This document shows, piece after piece, positions 45,131 to 53,988 of a stretch of 64,000 nt of DNA. A program made the translations under genes and the position numbers. The stretch is taken from assembly GCA_008933735.1 (NCBI GenBank), contig WBUL01000012.1:62001-126000 (forward strand), in the 5' to 3' direction. The notes below the pieces were generated by a model that was not told the DNA's origin, searched no databases, and worked only from the letters and a program-made list of their open reading frames with translations. Position 1 is the stretch's first letter. Every line of letters begins with the position of its first letter. This stretch comes from Anaerolineae bacterium (GTDB taxonomy: Bacteria > Chloroflexota > Anaerolineae > Aggregatilineales > J027).

Positions 45131-45906
45131 GAATCGGTCAACTAGTCTTCCTATTGTTCTTGGTTCTTCTGGCGGCTTGTGCTGAGGAATCCTCGCCAGA
45201 ACCGAAAACAGATGTCACGCTTGAACCTTCACAGATTGCCGCGAATCTGTTTGCGACACTAACACCGTCACCTGTGCCATCCGAGGTGACTGCCGAACTC
45301 ACCCTCGAACCGACTCCAGAAGCCACGGAGGTCGTCGTTGAGCCTGTTGAAACGGCAGAAACAGTCGATGTATCGCCCCATGCTGCGCCGACATCCAACG
45401 CGGCAGAAATAAAAGCCCTTCAGGACAACCAGGATTTATTTATTACCATGCGGCTCGACGGAGAATGTTTTGCCGCCAACGATTTTATATCATTTACGCT
45501 TGAGGTCTTGAATGTTTCGCAAAATTCAATTTATTTTTATAAGAACGGTCTATGGATGTTAAGCATTAATAACAGCCCGCTGGGGCCACGCCTGGCGATC
45601 CAGGAGCCGCAGCTTCGAGAGGATTTTGTTGAGTTAGACCCTAATGGAAACTACATTCAGGAAGAAGATGACCTGGGTCTGTGGGTTCAGGGTCTTGGGC
45701 CAGACTCCGGTATTCCGGTGACCCCAACAGGTTTCGGGCTTCCTGCTGGTGAATATTGGGTAACGTTTGTTTATACGAATGACAAGGACGGTTTGAACGA
45801 GCAGCCGGATGGAACGTTTTTGATTGACCGTGCCGCATGGCGTGGGACAACGGTGGCCTCGGAAAAGCGCTTCCGCGTCGTTGAAGATGTATCAGAATGT
45901 CTATGA
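45127..45906 (+). CDS. Lipoprotein, unknown domain
   Basis: The 259-residue product has a type II signal peptide with the lipobox LLAAC (C18). A Glu/Pro/Thr-rich linker (about 20-95) follows, then a beta-rich domain (about 95-255) beginning [38 protein letters not shown]. The domain looks like an immunoglobulin-like fold with a [12 protein letters not shown] strand. No family is recognised. It is encoded between the FAD enzyme and the UDP-sugar dehydrogenase, with overlaps at both ends. Confidence 0.8.
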   Translation: MRIGQLVFLLFLVLLAACAEESSPEPKTDVTLEPSQIAANLFATLTPSPVPSEVTAELTLEPTPEATEVVVEPVETAETVDVSPHAAPTSNAAEIKALQDNQDLFITMRLDGECFAANDFISFTLEVLNVSQNSIYFYKNGLWMLSINNSPLGPRLAIQEPQLREDFVELDPNGNYIQEEDDLGLWVQGLGPDSGIPVTPTGFGLPAGEYWVTFVYTNDKDGLNEQPDGTFLIDRAAWRGTTVASEKRFRVVEDVSECL

Positions 45907-45917
45907 GGATTAAACCA

Positions 45918-47240
45918 ATGCGAAATATCTGTGTAATTGGCGTCGGCTACGTGGGGCTGGTCACGGGCACAGCATTTGCCGATCTGGGCAACCGAGTCCG
46001 TGCCCTGGACATCAATGAGGAACGTATTGCGAACTTGAAAAAAGCGATTTTGCCCATATACGAGCCGGGGCTGGGCGAACTGGTTGAACGCAATATGAAA
46101 GCTGGACGCCTGCAATTTACGACCTCCTATCAAGAAGCGCTGGAGGACGCGGAATTTGCCTTTATCTGTGTTGGGACGCCCGAAGGGGTGGATGGCGAGG
46201 CAGATTTGCAGTATGTCCGTGCTGCCGCCGAAGAGATTGCCCGGTTGATGAAAAAGCCATTAATTATCATCAATAAATCTACTGTGCCCGTCGGTACAGG
46301 GGATTGGGTCGCCAATATTGTGCGGGAAAATCAGAAAGAGCCGATACCTTTTGCGGTGGTGAGCTGCCCTGAATTTCTGCGTGAAGGATCCGCCGTGAGC
46401 GACTTTTTTAACCCTGATCGCACCGTCCTGGGTTCAATGGATTTGGAGGCAGCGGATCGGGTGGCTCAACTGCATCTTCCTCTCCGTGCCCCAATTGTGG
46501 TCACGGATTTACGTACTGCCGAAATGATCAAATATGCGTCTAACGCCTTCCTCGCCACCAAAATCAGCTTCATCAACGAAATTTCCAATATCTGCGAAAC
46601 ACTGGGCGCGGACGTGAAGGAAGTTGCCACTGGCATGGGCTATGATAAGCGAATTGGCCCACATTTTCTGGAAGCCGGAGTTGGTTACGGTGGGTCATGT
46701 TTCCCCAAAGATGTGAAAGCTCTGGCATATATGGCGCAGGTTCACGGGACACATCCGCAACTGCTGCAAGCGGTGATGGATATTAATGATTATCAGCGCC
46801 GCCATGTCGTGCGGAAGCTGGAAGAAATCTGGGGTGGATCGGTCAGCGGGAAAACGATTGGGCTGTTGGGGCTGGCCTTCAAACAAAATACGGATGATAT
46901 GCGCGAAGCCCCGTCCATTACGGTTGGCGATTATCTGAACGGACGCGGCGCAAAAGTACGCGGTTATGACCCTGTGGCGATGAAAAATGCTGGCAAAATT
47001 ATGCCTTACGTAGAGATGGTTGACGACCCGTATCTGCTGGCAAAAGATGTGGATGCCCTCATTGTGCTGACCCCCTGGAACGAATTCAAGCAGTTGGATA
47101 TGCGGAAAATCAAAGAGCTCATGAAAGAACCCATCCTGATTGATGGACGCAATTTGTACGAACCCGACCTGATGCAGAATATCGGCTTTACGTATCGGGG
47201 CATCGGGCGGGGTTATGACGGTACTAAGACGAATGGGTAG
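45918..47240 (+). CDS. UDP-glucose/GDP-mannose dehydrogenase family protein
   Basis: The enzyme oxidises a nucleotide sugar at C6 twice to a uronic acid, using NAD. The 440-residue protein starts [27 protein letters not shown] (NAD fold). The catalytic cysteine lies in [13 protein letters not shown] (about residue 260), and the C-terminal domain includes [22 protein letters not shown]. It is most like UDP-glucose 6-dehydrogenase (Ugd), but GDP-mannose cannot be ruled out. GAGGA precedes ATG 45918; the frame extends to 45897 into the lipoprotein gene. UDP-glucuronate would feed envelope or exopolysaccharide synthesis. Confidence 0.93.
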   Translation: MRNICVIGVGYVGLVTGTAFADLGNRVRALDINEERIANLKKAILPIYEPGLGELVERNMKAGRLQFTTSYQEALEDAEFAFICVGTPEGVDGEADLQYVRAAAEEIARLMKKPLIIINKSTVPVGTGDWVANIVRENQKEPIPFAVVSCPEFLREGSAVSDFFNPDRTVLGSMDLEAADRVAQLHLPLRAPIVVTDLRTAEMIKYASNAFLATKISFINEISNICETLGADVKEVATGMGYDKRIGPHFLEAGVGYGGSCFPKDVKALAYMAQVHGTHPQLLQAVMDINDYQRRHVVRKLEEIWGGSVSGKTIGLLGLAFKQNTDDMREAPSITVGDYLNGRGAKVRGYDPVAMKNAGKIMPYVEMVDDPYLLAKDVDALIVLTPWNEFKQLDMRKIKELMKEPILIDGRNLYEPDLMQNIGFTYRGIGRGYDGTKTNG

Positions 47241-48525
47241 CGGTCACGAAGTTACACGTCACGTTCTCGAAAACGGCCTGGTGGTGCTGTTGAAGGAGGT
47301 TCACAGTGCCCCCTTGATCAGCTTCTGGGTGTTTTACCGGGTCGGCAGTCGAAACGAGCAGACCGGGCAAACCGGTGTTTCTCACTGGGTCGAGCACATG
47401 ATGTTCAAAGGCACTCCGCGCTACCCGGCGGGGGTGCTTGACCGCGAAATTGACCGCAACGGTGGTATCTGGAACGCGCAGACATCCTTTGATTACACGG
47501 CGTACTACGAAACGCTTCCGGCAGACCGGATTGACTTAGCCATTGAAGCCGAAGCTGATCGTATGGTGAACGCCCTTTTTGACCCGGAAGAAACCGAATC
47601 CGAGCGCACAGTGATTATCTCAGAACGACAGGGATCAGAAAACAGCCCTATGTTCTGGCTGAACGAAGAGGTTCAGGGGATGGCCTTCCGGGTTCATCCA
47701 TACCACCACACCATTATCGGTGATATGGCTGATCTGGAAACCATGACCCGTGATGATCTTTACCATCACTACCGCCGCTATTATGCCCCGAACAATGCTA
47801 TTGTGGTTGTCGTCGGGGCGTTTGCCAGTGCCGAGATGCTGGAAAAAGTGAAAGCTGTGTACGGCGGCATTCATCCCGGTGATGCCCCGCCGCCAGTAGT
47901 ACGCAAAGAACCTCCTCAGATGGGGGAACGCCGCGTGAATGTCGAGCGCCCTGGCAGCACCGCCTTTATTGAGGTCATGTATCGCGCTCCGGCGGTTTCC
48001 AATCCGGACTGGTTCGCTTTTGCTGCCCTGGATAGTATTCTAGGCGGACCAAGTGGGCCCGGCGGTGGCAATATCGACAATAAGACCTCGCGCCTGTACC
48101 GGGGGGTGGTTGAAACGGGAATCGCCGCCAGTGCATCGGGTCACCTTTATATGACCAGCGACCCTTTCGGTTATACCATCACGCTCGCGGTTAATGATGA
48201 TCGTACACTGGAAGAAGCCGAAGCGGCTCTGGATGCAGTGTTGGATGGTCTCAAAACCAATCCAATTACCCAGAAGGAACTGGATAAAGCCAAAAAGCAG
48301 GCCAAAGCCGCATTTGCCTATGCCACAGAGGGGGTAACAGGGCAGGCCTACTGGCTGGGTTATGCCGAAATGCTGGACAGCTACACCCTGTTTACTGATT
48401 TTGTCAGCCGTCTGGAAGCCGTGACTCTGGAACAGGTGCAGCAGGTGGCGGAGCAGTATCTCAGGCCGTCACAGCGTACACTTGGCCGTTTTATCCCACA
48501 GATGGAGAACGAAGCACATGCCTAA
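47233..48525 (+). CDS. M16 family zinc peptidase, catalytic member
   Basis: The 430-residue protein has the inverted zinc motif HxxEH at H51-E54-H55 ([13 protein letters not shown]) and a downstream glutamate in [18 protein letters not shown] as third ligand. It has two related domains of the M16B type. It pairs with the next gene, an inactive homologue, as in mitochondrial processing peptidase and bacterial M16B heterodimers. The ATG at 47233 overlaps the dehydrogenase stop. No signal peptide is seen, so it is cytoplasmic. Confidence 0.93.
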   Translation: MGSGHEVTRHVLENGLVVLLKEVHSAPLISFWVFYRVGSRNEQTGQTGVSHWVEHMMFKGTPRYPAGVLDREIDRNGGIWNAQTSFDYTAYYETLPADRIDLAIEAEADRMVNALFDPEETESERTVIISERQGSENSPMFWLNEEVQGMAFRVHPYHHTIIGDMADLETMTRDDLYHHYRRYYAPNNAIVVVVGAFASAEMLEKVKAVYGGIHPGDAPPPVVRKEPPQMGERRVNVERPGSTAFIEVMYRAPAVSNPDWFAFAALDSILGGPSGPGGGNIDNKTSRLYRGVVETGIAASASGHLYMTSDPFGYTITLAVNDDRTLEEAEAALDAVLDGLKTNPITQKELDKAKKQAKAAFAYATEGVTGQAYWLGYAEMLDSYTLFTDFVSRLEAVTLEQVQQVAEQYLRPSQRTLGRFIPQMENEAHA

Positions 48526-49804
48526 CTCGATACCCGGCTCAGACGACATCGCACGGCATGTTTTGCCCAACGGCATTGTGGTGCTGGTACGCGAAAATTT
48601 TGACGCACAGTCCGTTGTGGTGACTGGCTCATTAGCAGGAGGCGCGATTTTTGAAAATCCGGTGCAAGCGGGGATTGCCTCCCTGACTGCCGAAGCAACC
48701 CTCTACGGCACGCAAAATCGCAGCTACGACAGCCTTCATGAAACGCTGGAAAGTGCGGGCATGAGTCTTGAGGTGAGCGCCGGACGTTATTTGACCTCAT
48801 TCGACGGCAAGGCGCTGGCAGAGGATTTGCCGATCCTGCTGGACTTGATGGGTGATGTACTGCGAAACCCTGTGTTCCCTGCGGAACACGTCAATGTGAT
48901 TAAGGCGCAGGCCATCACGGGTTTGAAGTACAACTTGCAGAACACCCGCTACATGGCGAACCGAGCCTTTTACGAATTGACCTATCCGGTTGATCATATC
49001 CAGCATCGTGGTTCAACAGGGACATTGGAGACACTGAGCGGGTTAACCCGTGAGGATTTAGCCGCGTACCATGAACAGCAGTACGGCCCCGGTGCGATGA
49101 TCCTGGCGGTTGTGGGCGCGGTTAAAACGGAAATCGTGCTGGCAGAAGTTGAGAAGACGCTGGGCGAGTGGAAAAATGATCGGCAAAACACAGATTTTTC
49201 GCAGCCAGACGTGCAAAAACTGAATGAAATTCAGTACCGGGCAGTCACCTTGCCTGGGAAAACCCAGAGCGACATTGTGCTGGGCGTGCCGGGGCCTTCG
49301 CGTTACATGGAAGATTACGTACCTGCCAGCGTAACCAATCATGTACTGGGAGTGTTTGGGATGTTCGGACGCCTGGGAAAATCCGTTCGTGAGGAACAGG
49401 GTTTAGCCTATTACTGCTACAGCAGCATTGAAGGAGGCATTCATCAGGGCCCCTGGCGGGTGATTGCTGGTGTGAATCCGAACAATGTGAAGCAGGCGGT
49501 AGACAGCATTCGCGTAGAAATCGAACGGATGATTAACGAACCCATCAGTTCGGAAGACTTAGCGGATAGCAAGGCTAATCTGACCGGACGGCTGCCGCTG
49601 CGCCTGGAAAGCAACGAGGGCGTGGCTGCGAATCTCTTGGCGCTGGAACGATATCATCTTGGATTGGATTATCTGCGCCAGTACAACGATATGATTAATG
49701 CGCTGACCGTTGAGCAGCTCCAGGCTGCCATGCAGCATTACTGGACAGCAGACGCCTTTTCGCTGGCAGTGGCTGGCCCGGAACTGAACGGCGCGGCCTA
49801 TTGA
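48518..49804 (+). CDS. M16 family peptidase-like protein, inactive partner
   Basis: The 428-residue protein has the M16 fold but lacks HxxEH: the corresponding region reads GIASLTAEATLYGT. The C-terminal R/Y-type segment is present (VREEQGLAYYCYSSIEGG), which in M16B pairs contributes to substrate binding in the active partner's chamber. It therefore probably forms a heterodimer with the preceding product. Its ATG lies inside the end of that gene. Confidence 0.9.
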   Translation: MPNSIPGSDDIARHVLPNGIVVLVRENFDAQSVVVTGSLAGGAIFENPVQAGIASLTAEATLYGTQNRSYDSLHETLESAGMSLEVSAGRYLTSFDGKALAEDLPILLDLMGDVLRNPVFPAEHVNVIKAQAITGLKYNLQNTRYMANRAFYELTYPVDHIQHRGSTGTLETLSGLTREDLAAYHEQQYGPGAMILAVVGAVKTEIVLAEVEKTLGEWKNDRQNTDFSQPDVQKLNEIQYRAVTLPGKTQSDIVLGVPGPSRYMEDYVPASVTNHVLGVFGMFGRLGKSVREEQGLAYYCYSSIEGGIHQGPWRVIAGVNPNNVKQAVDSIRVEIERMINEPISSEDLADSKANLTGRLPLRLESNEGVAANLLALERYHLGLDYLRQYNDMINALTVEQLQAAMQHYWTADAFSLAVAGPELNGAAY

Positions 49805-49806
49805 CC

Positions 49807-50172
49807 ATGACTCTTCGGGTCGGTGTGGATATGATTGAGGTTGCCCGCATTGAACGGGCAGCCTTGCGGCACGGCGAGCGTTTTTTCAAGCGTTTTTTCA
49901 CCGAGAAGGAACGTGAACTCTGCCAGAATCAGCCAAGACGGCTGGCCGCGCGGTTAGCGGCGAAGGAAGCCGTTGCCAAAGCCTTTGGGACGGGGATTGG
50001 CGAGATTCGCTGGAGAGAAATTGAAGTGCTGCATGATGAACGTGGGCGCCCGATCTTACAATTTCACGGCGATGCAGCGGTGCTTGCAGCAAAAATGGGG
50101 CTGCTCACCTGGGAAGTTTCCCTCAGCCACACGCAGGACAATGCGATTGCGTTTGTGGTTGCACTGGGCTGA
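49807..50172 (+). CDS. acpS: Holo-[acyl-carrier-protein] synthase
   Basis: AcpS transfers the phosphopantetheine arm of CoA to acyl carrier protein. The 121-residue protein has the standard length and motifs: VGVDMIEVARIERA with the Mg-binding Asp, FTEKERELC, and RLAAKEAVAKAFGTGIG with the second acidic site. It ends VSLSHTQDNAIAFVVA. The ATG at 49807 follows a TTG three codons earlier. It ends the run that began with AlaX. Confidence 0.95.
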   Translation: MTLRVGVDMIEVARIERAALRHGERFFKRFFTEKERELCQNQPRRLAARLAAKEAVAKAFGTGIGEIRWREIEVLHDERGRPILQFHGDAAVLAAKMGLLTWEVSLSHTQDNAIAFVVALG

Positions 50173-50173
50173 T

Positions 50174-50632
50174 TTATTCTTCTGGGTGGGGGCCCCGCAG
50201 TGCAAACAGCAGTACCCCTAATGATGCCACCAGAAATCCTACCACCATCCCGACGGCCTGATAAACTCCCAGCACGGGAATTTTCTCCGGCCCTTCAGGC
50301 GGATTCGACCCATAGCCAAGCAAATCTGCCAGTCCCGCCGCCAGCGCCAGCAGCAGTCCGGTTAAGCTCAACCGGATCGCAATCCGTTGTGCCAGGTTCG
50401 TCCCGGTAGAGGGATAAAAGCCGATTTTTACAAACAGCATTGCGCCAATAATAATCAGCGTCATGCCGAGAATGATGATCATGATTTGCAGTACCCCAAT
50501 ACCGGATTTGGGTTCTAAGCCAGTAATGCCGGGGTACAGGCCGATCAGACACAGCACAATCCCCAGGGTGCTGATGAGAATGCCCAGTTGGACAAGCTGC
50601 TGATTGATGTACTGCTGCTGGTTCTGGTTCAT
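50174..50632 (-). CDS. Small four-helix membrane protein, unknown
   Basis: The 152-residue product has about four membrane segments (about 14-35, 46-68, 84-103, 123-147) and a Gln/Asn-rich start (MNQNQQQYINQQLVQLG). No family is recognised. Its ATG overlaps the dipeptidase stop, so it is the last gene of the M42-DsbA-VOC-dipeptidase run. Confidence 0.7.
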   Translation of the reverse strand: MNQNQQQYINQQLVQLGILISTLGIVLCLIGLYPGITGLEPKSGIGVLQIMIIILGMTLIIIGAMLFVKIGFYPSTGTNLAQRIAIRLSLTGLLLALAAGLADLLGYGSNPPEGPEKIPVLGVYQAVGMVVGFLVASLGVLLFALRGPHPEE

Positions 50633-51714
50633 GCGGGCAGGCTTTCTCGCAGTTTCCGCAAAAAATTGCCACAGCAGATACGGTCGATACTGTCTGATGA
50701 ATAACCGTGCTGCGCCAGCCAGCCGCGAATTTTCCAGAGGTCAATGTGTGAGTCAAACGGCACGGGAATGCTTTCCCAGCCGAAAAAACCGTCCCAGTCT
50801 GTACCGATTCCTACATGATTGGCGTTGCCTGCCAATTGACATACATGGTCTATCATGTCCAGCATAGTTTTTACGGTCACATCAGTTTTCGGCTCCCGGC
50901 CTGACTTCCAGCCCTTTTTCATGAACTGGTTAAATGGGACGATACCCATTACCCCATCACGTTCGATCAGACGCCGTATCATGTCATCGGACAGATGGCG
51001 GTAGCCATCCACAAAGTGACGCGGGTTGCTGTGGCTGGCAACGACGGCTCCGTCATAACTGTCAAGCGCTTCAAAAAACGCCTGTTCCGCCAGATGGGAA
51101 AGATCCAGCAGCATCCGAAAATCCGCCATAACCTCCAGCAGTTCACGCCCCAGCGAAGTCAGCCGACCTGGTTCGTCGGTTCCGTAAGCGTAGCGGGTTT
51201 TGTTCCAGGCAGGCCCGATGATTCGCAAACCGCGTGCGTACCATTCTTCAAGTTGTTTTGGCTCCAGGATGGGGTCTGCCCCTTCCATGAGTACCACAAA
51301 CCCGATGACATGATCGTTCAGGGTTTTGCCATCCTGCCATGTTGCCAGCACGGCATCCAGATCTTTCTGCGTGTAGATCAAGCGGACGCGCGGCTCTTCA
51401 TCCGCGAGGCGATGATAATAATCCATCTGAAGCATCCCCTGACGGTAGGCGTCTTGCGCGTCGTAATAATAGACAGCTTCGCAGGCGGGCTGACCGGGTG
51501 GGCTGACCCAGAGCGTGCTGAACACCACCCCCACCCGTCCTAACATTAAATCCGGCATTCCGACAGTGGCAACACCGATGTTGTCATAGGGGTGACCGGG
51601 GAATTTGCGTTCGAGGCGCTGCTTTTCCCAGCTAGACTTGCGGAAATCACGCCCCAGCGCGATTTTGTTGAGTGCAATGTCCAGGTGAGCATCAAGGATA
51701 ATAGACGGGTTCAT
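50629..51714 (-). CDS. M19 membrane-dipeptidase family protein
   Basis: M19 enzymes are zinc dipeptidases. The 361-residue protein has the metal ligands in LDAHLDIALN near the start, the bridging glutamate in VVLMEGADPI, histidines in LDLSHLAEQAF and VVASHSNPRH, and GIGTDWDGFFG. No signal peptide is visible, so unlike the mammalian enzyme it is probably cytoplasmic. It overlaps its neighbours by four bases on each side, giving a coupled operon. Confidence 0.92.
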   Translation of the reverse strand: MNPSIILDAHLDIALNKIALGRDFRKSSWEKQRLERKFPGHPYDNIGVATVGMPDLMLGRVGVVFSTLWVSPPGQPACEAVYYYDAQDAYRQGMLQMDYYHRLADEEPRVRLIYTQKDLDAVLATWQDGKTLNDHVIGFVVLMEGADPILEPKQLEEWYARGLRIIGPAWNKTRYAYGTDEPGRLTSLGRELLEVMADFRMLLDLSHLAEQAFFEALDSYDGAVVASHSNPRHFVDGYRHLSDDMIRRLIERDGVMGIVPFNQFMKKGWKSGREPKTDVTVKTMLDMIDHVCQLAGNANHVGIGTDWDGFFGWESIPVPFDSHIDLWKIRGWLAQHGYSSDSIDRICCGNFLRKLRESLPA

Positions 51715-52076
51715 GCGATTTCCAGAAATTCCAGCTTATTGCCAAAGGGGTCGTAGCCGAAAAATCGCTTCCAGCCGGGAATCTCTGGTGCTGGGTCAAT
51801 CCTGGCTCCGGCTTCCTGCAATTTACGGCGCAGGGCCTCGGCATTCTTGACCCGCAGCGCGACATGCCAATTGGTGCCTGGAGGCGTATCGTTTTCCCTG
51901 GGGCTGATGTGCAAATCGCAGTTTCCTGTCCGAAACCACACCCCACCCCGATCCTGCAAAGACCGGGGTTTGGGGATTTCATCCAGCCCCAGCAGTCCAA
52001 TATAAAATGCCCTGGCATCAGGTTCGCAGCCAGGGGGCGCGGTGAGCTGGATATGATGCACACCCGAAATAAACAT
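51711..52076 (-). CDS. VOC family (glyoxalase/dioxygenase superfamily) protein
   Basis: The 121-residue product has the two-module betaalphabetabetabeta VOC fold. Module one begins VHHIQLTAPPGCEPDARAFYIGLLGLDEIPKP, with GVWFRTGNCDLHISP. Module two has WHVALRVKNAEALRRKLQEAGARI and ends FGYDPFGNKLEFLEIA. Likely metal ligands are H7/H8, H63 and E118. It resembles uncharacterised glyoxalase-like proteins. The reaction is unknown. Confidence 0.88.
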   Translation of the reverse strand: MFISGVHHIQLTAPPGCEPDARAFYIGLLGLDEIPKPRSLQDRGGVWFRTGNCDLHISPRENDTPPGTNWHVALRVKNAEALRRKLQEAGARIDPAPEIPGWKRFFGYDPFGNKLEFLEIA

Positions 52077-52786
52077 CAGCCGCCGGATCCGAGTTGGCTG
52101 ATTTTGGCCTGGACAACGGACACCACTTCGCCCGGGTTCTCCAGTTTCTGCCCATCCACGTAGACACTGGGCGTGCCTGTCAGGCCAAGGCTTCTGAATT
52201 CGCCCTGTGAACGGCGGAGTAAATCTTCACTGCTGTCACTATCGTAACAGGCCTTAAGATCATCTGCGTCCAGGTCAATTTCCTCTGCTGCTTTTTCAAG
52301 CCGGAAGTCATTGATGCTGTAACGAGAACGCCAGTAAAAGACGATGTCATTCATTTCCCAGAATTTTCCCTGCTGGCCTGCACACAGCGCCGCCCTTGCC
52401 CCATCTTCCGCGTAATCGCCGCCAATACTGATGACAGGCTTAAAGATGATCTGGACGTGTCCATCTGCTACGGAATCCAGCAGACTTTTGATCTGGCTTT
52501 CGTGCAGAGTCTCGCAGTGAGGGCAGGCAAAACTGGAAAAATCTTCGACAACAATGGGAGCATCAGCGCGTCCCAGGCGAGGATAACCCTCGCTGGTAAA
52601 ACCTTGTTCCAGGCCCGTATAAGCGGCGGAAACTCCTTCTGGGAGGGACACCTGTCGCCCAAGATAGGTTGTTGCGCCTACCGCTGCAATGACTCCGACC
52701 AGGACAATTGCACCGATAATCAGCATTTGCTGACGGGATCGGGTGCGGGATTTCTGACGAATTTGTTCTCGTCTTTTCTTTGTCAT
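52076..52786 (-). CDS. DsbA-family thiol-disulfide oxidoreductase, membrane anchored
   Basis: The 236-residue protein has a basic start, one membrane segment (about 21-43) and a thioredoxin-fold domain outside. The active site is CPHC in DFSSFACPHCETLHES (about 89-92), and the cis-proline loop is LTGTPSVYVDGQKL. The closest group is the DsbA/Com1-like (thioredoxin_4) oxidoreductases, which form or isomerise disulfides in exported proteins. Two more cysteines (LCAGQQ and KACYDS) are present. It lies 17 bases after the M42 peptidase gene. Confidence 0.9.
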   Translation of the reverse strand: MTKKRREQIRQKSRTRSRQQMLIIGAIVLVGVIAAVGATTYLGRQVSLPEGVSAAYTGLEQGFTSEGYPRLGRADAPIVVEDFSSFACPHCETLHESQIKSLLDSVADGHVQIIFKPVISIGGDYAEDGARAALCAGQQGKFWEMNDIVFYWRSRYSINDFRLEKAAEEIDLDADDLKACYDSDSSEDLLRRSQGEFRSLGLTGTPSVYVDGQKLENPGEVVSVVQAKISQLGSGG

Positions 52787-52802
52787 GCGTGCTTTTCCTT
52801 TC

Positions 52803-53861
52803 TTACTCTACTTCCAGCAAATATCTGACGATCAGGTGGATGGTGTGAATCAAGCTGTCTTGATGAGTACGTTCATAAGCGTGGGAGGCATCCACCCCCG
52901 GCCCAATCAGACCGACTCTCGCCTGTCCACCAGCTCGCCAATAGGCACTACCATCGGATCCATAAAAGGGATAAATATCTATTTTCGCCGGAATATGGTA
53001 TTTTTCGGCAATCCGGCGCAGTTTGTTATTCATCAAATAATGATACGGCCCGGAACTATCCTTAACGCAGATGGTTGTGGAAAATTCATCCGAAGTCTGC
53101 CCCTCACCCAATGCAGCCATATCAACTGTTAGCAGTTCCGCTAGATTGTCGGGAAAACCACCTGCACCACCATGCCCCACTTCTTCGTAGGTAGTGATCA
53201 GAAAAACCGTATCCTGCGCTGGTTTCTGCCGCATTGTTTTCAGGGTTAGCAACGCCCCAAAGATACATGCCACACCGGATTTGTTATCCAGATGACGAGA
53301 GCGAATGAAACCCGTATCAGTGACCTCAACACGCGGATCAAGGAATACAAAATTGCCTACCTCGATCCCTAGAGCACGTGTCTCTTCCGCACTGGAGGTT
53401 CTGGCATCCAGCCGAACTTCCATAAGTTCTTCAACTCGCTTAATCTCCGGGAGCTGGTTATTCACATGGGTGCTGGGGTTGTTTGGCAGCAGTGTGCCCC
53501 GGTAATGGCGATTATCATATGTCTGCACGGTTACGCCTTCAAATTCAATGGCATTCCACATGAATTTGCCTAACTGGGTGGTTCGGAGGCGGCCTGTTTT
53601 TTTGATTTCTTTGACCATCAGTCCCAGTGTATCAATGTGCGCGGTTACACCGCGAGACTCGTCGCTTTTTTCACCCGGCCAGATGGCCATGAGTGCCCCT
53701 TTAGGAGTCACCGAAAGATGCAGGCCAGGGATTTCCAGTGCTTCAAAAGCCCTTTTTACATAGTTAATGGCATCAATGGAATAACCTGTTGGGCTGGGAA
53801 TAGACAATAAGTCTACCAAGAAATCAGTGATCGGATCAAGCTGAATTGGTAAATCAGTCAA
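52803..53861 (-). CDS. M42 family peptidase, NAGGN-type
   Basis: The 352-residue co-catalytic zinc peptidase has the ligands in TAHIDTLGLMVKEIK, RSRHLDNKSGVA, TTYEEVGHGGAGG and a late SDGSAYWRAG...GVDASHAYERTH. The order and spacing match the group of M42 proteins named after the osmoprotectant N-acetylglutaminylglutamine amide (NAGGN) system: SIPSPTGYS, GRLRTTQLGK, YRGTLLPNNPSTHVN, LGIEVGNFVFLDP, FIRSRHLDNKSG. The NAGGN synthesis genes are not here, so the substrate is uncertain. It heads a five-gene run and is divergent from the TPR kinase gene. Confidence 0.88.
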   Translation of the reverse strand: MTDLPIQLDPITDFLVDLLSIPSPTGYSIDAINYVKRAFEALEIPGLHLSVTPKGALMAIWPGEKSDESRGVTAHIDTLGLMVKEIKKTGRLRTTQLGKFMWNAIEFEGVTVQTYDNRHYRGTLLPNNPSTHVNNQLPEIKRVEELMEVRLDARTSSAEETRALGIEVGNFVFLDPRVEVTDTGFIRSRHLDNKSGVACIFGALLTLKTMRQKPAQDTVFLITTYEEVGHGGAGGFPDNLAELLTVDMAALGEGQTSDEFSTTICVKDSSGPYHYLMNNKLRRIAEKYHIPAKIDIYPFYGSDGSAYWRAGGQARVGLIGPGVDASHAYERTHQDSLIHTIHLIVRYLLEVE

Positions 53862-53988
53862 ATCTGCGATTACCTTCCGACAATATAGCCCGCAAGTATA
53901 ACCTAAATTTTGGGGCTTGTTCAGGACTATTCGTCTATGGTTTTATGGTGAAAAAACCGTTAACATCAGGGGGTAACGGAAGAGGCAG

